A stretch of DNA of 5,103 bases from JAIUNP01 sp020161975 (GTDB lineage: Bacteria > Pseudomonadota > Alphaproteobacteria > Rhizobiales > Beijerinckiaceae): positions 1 to 5,103 of the forward strand of contig DAIOGK010000057.1 in NCBI GenBank assembly GCA_036745275.1. Direction: 5' to 3'. The position numbers and the translations under genes are program-made. Shown here piece by piece: positions 1-5,103 of the stretch (the first letter of the stretch is position 1; each line of letters begins with the position of its first letter). The notes beneath the pieces are model-generated. The model was not told the origin of the DNA and ran no database searches. It saw only the letters and a list, made by a program, of their open reading frames with translations.

Positions 1-31
1 TGGCTATAACCATAAATGCAGACTGAAGATT

Positions 32-98
32 TAAGACCATCTGCAAGGATGGTCTTATTGCGTCTGGAATCCGGATAAGTCCTCTTGCAGATGTCTTA
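32..98 (+). promoter_or_regulatory. Leader with nested, mutually exclusive inverted repeats (candidate attenuator or operator)
   Basis: The 120 bases before the transporter hold no convincing gene. Segment A (32-41, TAAGACCATC) is perfectly complementary to segment B (48-57, GATGGTCTTA) across a 6-base loop. The longer segment 32-47 is also complementary to segment C (84-98, CTTGCAGATGTCTTA), giving 15 pairs with one bulged base at 37. B and C are therefore near-copies of one another, and A can pair with only one of them at a time. Neither hairpin is followed by a clear T-run, so a classical terminator is not well supported. C ends 8 bases before the Shine-Dalgarno of the transporter, so pairing could affect translation. 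The same pattern could instead be three half-sites for a DNA-binding regulator. An 8-base palindrome, ATCCGGAT, lies at 69-76 between the arms. The repeats are seen directly; the function is inference. Confidence 0.45.
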
Positions 99-106
99 GC
101 GACGTT

Positions 107-113
107 GGGAGGA
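107..113 (+). promoter_or_regulatory. Ribosome binding site of the MFS transporter gene
   Basis: GGGAGGA lies 7 bases before the ATG at 121. It is a near-ideal Shine-Dalgarno and fixes this ATG as the start. The next upstream in-frame stop is TAA at 76-78, and no start codon lies between it and 121 with a comparable site. Confidence 0.8.
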
Positions 114-120
114 CGCCGTA

Positions 121-1536
121 ATGCACGGAAGCAAGATAGCCCTGAGGGGCGTGCCGGATATTATTTCCTACATTGATGCGAATGACGGTATTCGAGGTCG
201 CGCCGGTATCATCTGGTGGCTTGCCCTCGGCGGCCTGTTTCTTGATGCCTTCGCCAATTCGGCGCTGAGCGCAGGGCTTGGGCCTATGACACGGGATCTG
301 GGGTTGGATGCGGCGCAGGTTGCGCTTATGACGTCCTTCGCCTCGTGGGTATCGATCGCATTCAATCCAATCGGCGGTTGGATCGCCGATCGCTGGGGCC
401 GTATGCGCCCGCTGATCTTCGCAAAGCTCATTGCACTCATCGGTGCGGTGCTGGTGATGACGGCCCATTCCTATGAAGTCATCCTCATGGGGCGTTTCTT
501 CGTGGGCGCCGCCTACGGTATCGATTTTGCTATCGCCATGGCCGTACTTGCCGAATTTACGCCTGCGCGCCTGCGCAGCCGCCTCAATACGTGGCAGGGC
601 ATCTGGTACACCGCCGTTTGTACAAACGTGCTTCTGGCCATGCTGTTCTACAGCTGGGACGTGGGTGACTCGATTTGGCGCTATTCTGTTGCCGCAACGG
701 GTGTGTTCGCCTTCGCCATCATGATTCTTCAGGCGGTATTCATGGTTGAAAGCCCGATCTGGCTCGCCCGCAAGGAGCGGCTGGAGGATGCTGCCCGTGC
801 GATGACCCGCATCTATCACCGCGATTTTGTTGCCGCCGTGCCTGAAGACCGTTTGCCGGTTCTCAATCAGGCCCGTCGCGGCATCGCCAATGTTGCCCTC
901 ATTTTCCGTGGCATCTATCTGCCGCGCACGATTCTTGCCGCAACCGTCCAGATCGGACAGTCGATCCAGTATTTTGCCGTGGGCTGGTATCTGCCGCTTA
1001 TCAGCGCGGCGTTGTTCGGCAAGGACTTCCTCTACGCCATGATGGGCACGCTGGTGTTCAACGTGTTTGGCATCATCGGTGGCTTCTCTTCGCCAGTCAT
1101 CGGACGCGTACTCGGCTTGCGCAAGGCTTCCGCCATCGGCTTCGGTGCAGTCTTTGTCATGCTGCTGATCATGGGCCTGTTCCATGACACCATGCCGACC
1201 TGGCTTGCGGTGATCGTGCCGTCGCTGTTCATCCTGTTCCATTCCGGCGGTCCCGGTGCGAACGGCAAGAGCCTGTCGTCACTCTCGTTCCGCAGCGAAC
1301 TGCGTGCTGGCGCCAACGGTGTGATCGGAGCGCTCGGCGCCATGGGCGCGGCGCTTGGCCTGCTGGTGTTTCCAATCTTCCGGGAGACCTACGGTCTCGG
1401 CACGACATTCCTGATCCTGTCGGTCGTTCCACTGATTGCCTGCATCATCTGCTCGATCATTCAGTGGGATCCGACACGCACCAAGATCAGCCCGGATGAC
1501 GAGCCGAATGCGCCGCAGTTCGAAGGTGACCGGTAA
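121..1536 (+). CDS. MFS transporter, sugar/metabolite porter type
   Basis: This 471-residue inner-membrane carrier probably brings the operon's substrate into the cell, most likely by proton symport. About twelve hydrophobic segments can be placed, six on each side of a polar loop at roughly 210-265. The cytoplasmic loop 2-3 signature is clear: GGWIADRWGRMRP at 85-97. TM4-5 carries GRFFVGAAYGIDFA (124-137) followed by AEFTPARLRSRL (144-155), and VESPIWLARKER (209-220) after TM6 matches the 'PESPRWL' motif of the sugar porter family. The half-repeat of the E..R motif appears at 393-400. Asp42 sits in TM1, as is common in sugar and aromatic-acid porters. Length is usual for the family. It heads an operon with a polyol-type kinase 14 bases downstream, which suggests import of an unphosphorylated polyol or sugar. 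Family is certain; substrate is unknown. Confidence 0.92.
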   Translation: MHGSKIALRGVPDIISYIDANDGIRGRAGIIWWLALGGLFLDAFANSALSAGLGPMTRDLGLDAAQVALMTSFASWVSIAFNPIGGWIADRWGRMRPLIFAKLIALIGAVLVMTAHSYEVILMGRFFVGAAYGIDFAIAMAVLAEFTPARLRSRLNTWQGIWYTAVCTNVLLAMLFYSWDVGDSIWRYSVAATGVFAFAIMILQAVFMVESPIWLARKERLEDAARAMTRIYHRDFVAAVPEDRLPVLNQARRGIANVALIFRGIYLPRTILAATVQIGQSIQYFAVGWYLPLISAALFGKDFLYAMMGTLVFNVFGIIGGFSSPVIGRVLGLRKASAIGFGAVFVMLLIMGLFHDTMPTWLAVIVPSLFILFHSGGPGANGKSLSSLSFRSELRAGANGVIGALGAMGAALGLLVFPIFRETYGLGTTFLILSVVPLIACIICSIIQWDPTRTKISPDDEPNAPQFEGDR

Positions 1537-1540
1537 TAAC

Positions 1541-1546
1541 GGAGGA
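1541..1546 (+). promoter_or_regulatory. Ribosome binding site that decides the GTG start of the kinase
   Basis: GGAGGA is followed by TAAT and then GTG at 1551. The only nearby ATG (1549-1551) runs straight into TGA, so it cannot start the kinase. The GTG is in frame and lies seven codons before the beta-strand that opens the FGGY fold. The spacing is slightly short but acceptable. Confidence 0.75.
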
Positions 1547-1550
1547 TAAT

Positions 1551-3074
1551 GTGAACGGACGCAGACAGGCCATTCTGGCAATTGATGAAGGAACGTCCGG
1601 AACCAGGGCCGCGCTTGTCGCGGCCGACGGTTCGGTCTCCGCCGTCAATTACACGACGCTTACCGTATCTTCGCCGCGTCATAACGTGGTGGAACAGGAC
1701 GCCGATGTTCTTTTGCAAAAGACCATCGAAGTATGCGGCAAGACGATCGCCGCAGCGCGGGATGCGGGCGTGGAGATCGCCGCAATGGCAATTGCCACGC
1801 AACGCGCAACCGGTGTTCTGTGGGATACCGAGACGGGTCGCGCGCTGGTCCCGGCCATGGTGTGGCAGGATTCACGCTATGCCGAAGAGCTGAAGCCGCT
1901 CGGCGCCATATGGGACGCGAAACTCGTGTCGCTTGCCGGGCGTCCGGTTGGCGGACGGGCGATCTATCTGTGGGCGGCGCGCCATATGCAGGAAACGCCC
2001 GCTGTGCGCGAGGCGTGGAAAGCGAAAAGACTTGCCTTTGGCACGGTCGACAGCTGGCTGCTGTGGAACCTGTCCGAAGAACGCACAGCCGTCACGACGC
2101 CGACCAATGCGACCTCTGCCGGTGCCTATATTCTTGGTGAACATCGCTATTTCACCGATTGGGTGGAAGCGCAGGATTTTCCGCTGGAACTGTTGCCCGA
2201 GCTGAAACAGGACGCCGATGATTTCGGTTTTACGCGGCAGGACATTCTGGGTATCCGCGTGCCGATCAAGGCGTCCTGCGGTGATCAGCTCGGCGGTCTG
2301 GTCGGCCTTGGCTGTCACGATGCGGGTCAGGCCATGTGCGTGCATGGCACGGGAAGCTTCGTTGATCTGGTGATTGGAAAGCAGACGCCGAAAAATCCCG
2401 GCCTCTACGAGGCAACTTTCACCATGACGGCCTGGCGGAGCGAGAACCTCTCGCATTTCGCGGTCGAGACCTATGCCGCCACAACCGGCTCGGCGCTCAA
2501 CTGGCTCTGCAATGAAATGCGCTGGTTCGAGAATGCCAGGGAAATTAGCGAACTGGCTGCGACAGTACCGTCTTCCAACGGCCTTTTCTTCATGCCGACC
2601 CTGACGGGATTGCGTCAGCCGAACATCGTACCGGATGGCCGGGCATCGCTGACCGGGCTTTCGATGGCCCACAGCCGGGCGGATCTTGCTCATGCCATTC
2701 TGGAGGGCATTGCCCATTCGGTTGTTTCCTGCGCAGAGGCAAGCTCTGAAGTGGCTGGCGTTCCGGTGCGGGAAGTGGTGGCAGGCGGGGGGCTTTCGTC
2801 CAGCGATACGCTGCTTCAGCTACAGGCTGATCTCAGCGGTGTTCCTGTGCGGCGCATGGCGGATCAGGATCGCGCGAGCTTGCGGGGCACCGCGTTTCTG
2901 GCAGGCAGCGACGGATTGCTCTGGAGCGACCTTGCGGAAGCGCGCGCCACGCTGCCCGAAGGCAATCTCTTCATCCCCAAGACCAGCGAAGCGGAAAGAC
3001 AAGACCGTAGAGCGCGATGGCACTCCCTCACGGATGAGGAAGTCGCACGCGTTCAGTCGGGTCACTATCATTAA
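1551..3074 (+). CDS. FGGY-family carbohydrate (polyol) kinase, glycerol-kinase-like
   Basis: This 507-residue cytoplasmic kinase should transfer the ATP gamma-phosphate to a polyol or sugar hydroxyl. The length matches the family (about 500). The N-terminal domain opens with the phosphate-binding motif AIDEGTSGTRA (10-20), followed by VWQDSR (104-109) and FGTVDSWLLW (163-172). The catalytic-base region CGDQLGG (243-249) places Asp245 at the position of the E. coli GlpK catalytic Asp. The C-terminal ATP domain has HGTGSF (265-270), the second FGGY signature at about 367-386, and AGGGLSSSDTLLQLQADLSG (411-430). It aligns with GlpK throughout, yet two glycerol-holding residues are lost: the Glu after Arg85 is Ala86, and the PYFSG loop is replaced by RPVGGR (131-136) without Tyr. 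I therefore leave the symbol blank. It could be a kinase for erythritol, another tetritol or pentitol, or a ketose. It starts with GTG and is translated close behind the transporter. Confidence 0.9.
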   Translation: MNGRRQAILAIDEGTSGTRAALVAADGSVSAVNYTTLTVSSPRHNVVEQDADVLLQKTIEVCGKTIAAARDAGVEIAAMAIATQRATGVLWDTETGRALVPAMVWQDSRYAEELKPLGAIWDAKLVSLAGRPVGGRAIYLWAARHMQETPAVREAWKAKRLAFGTVDSWLLWNLSEERTAVTTPTNATSAGAYILGEHRYFTDWVEAQDFPLELLPELKQDADDFGFTRQDILGIRVPIKASCGDQLGGLVGLGCHDAGQAMCVHGTGSFVDLVIGKQTPKNPGLYEATFTMTAWRSENLSHFAVETYAATTGSALNWLCNEMRWFENAREISELAATVPSSNGLFFMPTLTGLRQPNIVPDGRASLTGLSMAHSRADLAHAILEGIAHSVVSCAEASSEVAGVPVREVVAGGGLSSSDTLLQLQADLSGVPVRRMADQDRASLRGTAFLAGSDGLLWSDLAEARATLPEGNLFIPKTSEAERQDRRARWHSLTDEEVARVQSGHYH

Positions 3075-3076
3075 AC

Positions 3077-3081
3077 AGGAG
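3077..3081 (+). promoter_or_regulatory. Ribosome binding site supporting the upstream ATG of the dehydrogenase
   Basis: AGGAG lies 5 bases before the ATG at 3087. This supports the long N-terminus rather than the internal ATG at codon 16, where no comparable site is seen. Confidence 0.7.
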
Positions 3082-3086
3082 TTGAA

Positions 3087-4766
3087 ATGCTGAATCTGCG
3101 CTCCCGGCGCGCGGACAAGGATCGCGCCCGGATGATCCGCACCGAGCCGCTGAGGTTGAACCGGTCGGAACAGGAAGACCGTCTTGCCACTGAAACCTAC
3201 GACATTCTGATCGTTGGCGGTGGCGTGACCGGTGCTTACTGCGCCTTTGATGCAAGCCTGCGCGGCTTTCGTGTTGCGCTGATCGAGAAGGATGATTTTG
3301 CATCCGGTACGTCGTCCAAATCCTCCAAGATGGTGCATGGTGGCCTGCGCTATATCGAGCAGGGCAATCTCGGTCTGGTGCGTCACTCGCTGCTGGAGCG
3401 TCAGCGCCTACGCCGCAATGCCAGCCATCTGGTGCAGCGCCTGCCTTTCCTGTTCCCCATTCTGGAACGGGATGGTGTGTTCGATTCACGCTTCGCCAAG
3501 GCATTTGAAGGCCTGCTCTGGACGTATGATCTGGCCGGCGGCTGGCGCGAGGGTATCCTGCATCAGAAGCTGACTGCGGCGGAAGTGCTGGCGCATTGCC
3601 CGACCTTCAAGGACGAATATCTGCGTGGCGGCCTCATGTATTTCGATGCCCGCGTCGATGATGCGCGCCTGACACTGGCGCTTGCCCGTTCCGCCGGCTT
3701 TTACGGGGCCACGGTCCTCAACCATTCGAAGGTAGCAGAGATTACCCGTAGTTCGGGTCGGGTCGATGGCGCTATCGTTCATACCGTCGAAGGCAAGGAA
3801 ATCCGGGTACGTGCCAAGACCGTCATCATGGCGACAGGCGTGTGGCTGCGCGACTGGATGGGACTCGGCAAGGATGGCGAAAAGCCGTTGCATGTGCGTC
3901 CGGCCAAAGGTGTTCACGTCGCGATCCCCTGGTTGAAAATTCGCAACGACTGCACCGTGACGGTGCCGGTGCCCGGCCGCAGCCGCCGCGCGACCATCAC
4001 GCGCTGGGGCAACGTCTCCTATCTTGGCACGACCGATGAGGACTATCAGGGCGATCTTGATGATGTGCATTGCACGCGTCGCGAGCTTGATTTTCTGATT
4101 GAGGGCGCGTGCAGCGCACTCAATATCGACCTGACGCCGGATGATGTCGTCGGCAGCATTGCCGGGTGCCGTCCGCTGGTAGCCGCTTCGTCTGGCGGTA
4201 GCACCATGGACGTCAAACGCGATCATTCCGTGCATGTTGCACCAGATGGCCTCGTCACGATTGTGGGCGGCAAGCTGACGACTTCGCGTCATATGGCCGA
4301 ACAGACGGTGGATGCTGCTGCAAAAGTTTTGGGTGATCGTCGCCGCTGCACCACGAAGAAGGCGTTTCTGCTGGGTGCAGCCGGTTATGACGCACAGGCA
4401 ATCGTGGCTTCCGGTGGCATGGAGGCGCATCTGGGCGAACGCTACGGCACGGAATCGCGCTTCGTCAGCGATCTGATGGCTGCTCGTCCTGAACTTGCCG
4501 AACCGGTGGTGGAGGGCCTGCCCTATACCGGCGGAGAAGTCGTCTACGCTGCCCGGCATGAACTTGCCCGGACCATCGATGACGTGCTGTCGCGTCGTAT
4601 GCGTGCCCGCCTGATGGCGCGCGATGCCTCCGCACGTGCCGCCGCAAAGGTTGGCGCCTTGCTGGGTGAAGAGCTTGGTCTCCCCCAGGCCGAAATCGAC
4701 CGTCAGGTCGCCGCCTATGTGGCCGCGACCGAAAAAGAAAAATCCATTCTCACAGGAGCGAACTGA
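3087..4766 (+). CDS. glpD: FAD-dependent glycerol-3-phosphate dehydrogenase family protein
   Basis: This 559-residue flavoenzyme should oxidise glycerol 3-phosphate, or a related polyol phosphate, to a keto-phosphate and pass electrons to membrane quinones. After a 36-residue Arg-rich extension comes the Rossmann strand YDILIVGGGVTG (38-49) binding FAD. SSKSSKMVHGGLRY (76-89) is the family's hallmark. Compared with E. coli GlpD, the active-site positions are kept: Arg88 and Tyr89 (Arg54, Tyr55), His277, Arg362 (Arg317), Lys396 and Thr399 (Lys354, Thr357). LGTTDEDYQGD (313-323) and the C-terminal helical domain (about 425-548) are also typical. Two signature positions deviate: Tyr51 where Gly is usual and Ser400 where Tyr is usual. 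The protein appears closer to the actinobacterial-style GlpD with an N-terminal extension than to the E. coli enzyme. It begins 12 bases after the kinase. EryB-type erythritol-phosphate dehydrogenases belong to the same superfamily, so substrate identity remains open. Confidence 0.9.
   Translation: MLNLRSRRADKDRARMIRTEPLRLNRSEQEDRLATETYDILIVGGGVTGAYCAFDASLRGFRVALIEKDDFASGTSSKSSKMVHGGLRYIEQGNLGLVRHSLLERQRLRRNASHLVQRLPFLFPILERDGVFDSRFAKAFEGLLWTYDLAGGWREGILHQKLTAAEVLAHCPTFKDEYLRGGLMYFDARVDDARLTLALARSAGFYGATVLNHSKVAEITRSSGRVDGAIVHTVEGKEIRVRAKTVIMATGVWLRDWMGLGKDGEKPLHVRPAKGVHVAIPWLKIRNDCTVTVPVPGRSRRATITRWGNVSYLGTTDEDYQGDLDDVHCTRRELDFLIEGACSALNIDLTPDDVVGSIAGCRPLVAASSGGSTMDVKRDHSVHVAPDGLVTIVGGKLTTSRHMAEQTVDAAAKVLGDRRRCTTKKAFLLGAAGYDAQAIVASGGMEAHLGERYGTESRFVSDLMAARPELAEPVVEGLPYTGGEVVYAARHELARTIDDVLSRRMRARLMARDASARAAAKVGALLGEELGLPQAEIDRQVAAYVAATEKEKSILTGAN
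4754..4758 (+). promoter_or_regulatory. Ribosome binding site of the FAD-linked oxidase, inside the end of glpD
   Basis: AGGAG overlaps the last codons of the dehydrogenase gene, 10 bases before the ATG at 4769. With only 2 bases between the TGA (4764-4766) and that ATG, translational coupling is likely. Confidence 0.6.
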
Positions 4767-4768
4767 AC

Positions 4769-5103
4769 ATGATCAGCAAGGAAGCCATCAAGCGCGGTTA
4801 CAATCGCGGAAATTATGTCGTTGGTGCCCCGACCCAGCCGCATTATGCCAGCAGCATCAACGAAATCGGCACCAAGGCCGATCTGGCTCAGAATGCCGTT
4901 TCAGTGGACGCCGCCCTTGTCGCGAAGCTGCAGGGCGTTGCAGACGAAGTTCTGACCGCGCGCGAAGATCTCGTTGTGAATACCCGCGACTGGTGGGCGC
5001 GCACGATGGTCGCGGAAACGGGCGGAAAGCCCGCAACGGTTGATGGTGTGTTCGTTCGCGTTTCGACGGTGGAGCAGGTTCAGGCTGTCATGCGCCTTGC
5101 GCA
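4769..5103 (+). CDS. FAD-linked oxidase, alkyl-DHAP-synthase/GlcD-like (3' end outside window)
   Basis: Only the first 111 codons are inside the window, and the frame stays open to the edge. Residues 60-76 (DEVLTAREDLVVNTRDW W) end in a TRDWW motif. These are followed by VFVRVSTVEQVQAVMRLA (94-111), which matches the opening of the FAD_binding_4 (PCMH-type) domain, where a '(V)VRPxSTEEVAAVLRLA' strand-helix is typical. This pattern is what I know from bacterial flavoproteins annotated as alkyldihydroxyacetonephosphate synthase-like or glycolate-oxidase-subunit-like. No signal peptide or membrane segment is visible. It sits 2 bases after the dehydrogenase and so probably acts in the same pathway, on a product or side-product of the polyol phosphate. 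The FAD-binding loop and the C-terminal catalytic domain are not visible, so the reaction cannot be named. Confidence 0.75.
   Translation, partial: MISKEAIKRGYNRGNYVVGAPTQPHYASSINEIGTKADLAQNAVSVDAALVAKLQGVADEVLTAREDLVVNTRDWWARTMVAETGGKPATVDGVFVRVSTVEQVQAVMRLA

Noticed and set aside
5..10. TATAAC as a -10 promoter element
   Set aside because: It matches the -10 consensus well, but the -35 region would lie outside the window, so a promoter cannot be supported. If it is real, the transcript would start near 17 and include the whole leader structure.
2..40. Divergent gene starting at a minus-strand ATG (38-40 or 11-13) and leaving the window on the left
   Set aside because: The frame is open to the edge, but it is very short and neither start has a Shine-Dalgarno on the minus strand.
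32..60. Hairpin 32-57 as an intrinsic terminator of an upstream gene
   Set aside because: The stem is good but is followed by TTGCG rather than a T-run, so termination is not supported.
16..78. Short 20-codon frame in the leader (ATG at 16, TAA at 76-78) spanning the hairpin arms, a possible leader peptide
   Set aside because: No Shine-Dalgarno precedes ATG 16, and the internal ATG at 49 has only AAGG directly adjacent. There is no run of a regulatory amino acid.
561..576. Tandem 8-base repeat GCCTGCGC x2
   Set aside because: It falls in the conserved PARLRSR loop of the transporter and is explained by GC-rich codons for Ala, Arg and Leu.
55..1242. Long open frame of 395 codons on the minus strand opposite the transporter
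   Set aside because: It lies fully antisense to a well-supported membrane protein. Its product is polar and rich in His, Arg and Gln with no recognisable fold, which is typical of antisense frames in GC-biased genes.
1872..2717. Minus-strand open frame of 281 codons opposite the kinase
   Set aside because: It is antisense to conserved kinase motifs, shows no domain and has no convincing context. It is treated as a shadow.
3486..4559. Minus-strand open frame of 357 codons opposite the dehydrogenase
   Set aside because: It is antisense to the conserved GlpD core, with low-complexity composition and no motif.

Overview
The window holds one tightly packed plus-strand operon for uptake and oxidation of a polyol-like carbon source. 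It looks chromosomal and comes from a moderately GC-rich Gram-negative bacterium. Codon choice, strong Shine-Dalgarno (SD) sites and the protein sequences suggest an alphaproteobacterium, possibly of the Brucella/Ochrobactrum kind. That taxonomic guess is inference only, because no marker gene is present.

Layout: positions 1-120 are a non-coding leader with nested inverted repeats. At 121-1536 lies a 12-helix major facilitator superfamily (MFS) carrier of the sugar/metabolite porter type. At 1551-3074 (GTG start) lies an FGGY-family carbohydrate kinase related to glycerol kinase. At 3087-4766 lies an FAD-dependent glycerol-3-phosphate dehydrogenase (GlpD) family enzyme. At 4769-5103, cut by the window edge, is the N-terminal part of an FAD-linked oxidase resembling bacterial alkyl-DHAP-synthase/GlcD-type flavoproteins. 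The gaps between genes are 14, 12 and 2 bases, each start has an SD, and no terminator lies between genes, so co-transcription is likely.

Inferred pathway: the carrier imports a polyol, the kinase phosphorylates it, and the GlpD-like enzyme oxidises the polyol phosphate to a keto-phosphate, passing electrons to the quinone pool. The second flavoenzyme probably acts on the same or a later intermediate. The phosphate- and substrate-contacting residues known from E. coli GlpD are all kept in the dehydrogenase. The kinase, however, lacks the Glu and Tyr that E. coli GlpK uses to hold glycerol. Together with an MFS carrier in place of a glycerol facilitator, this argues for a substrate other than plain glycerol. 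The true substrate cannot be read from the sequence.

The most unusual non-coding signal is in the leader. One 16-base segment (32-47) can pair either with 48-57 or with 84-98, giving two mutually exclusive hairpins just upstream of the first ribosome binding site, or alternatively a set of repeated operator half-sites.
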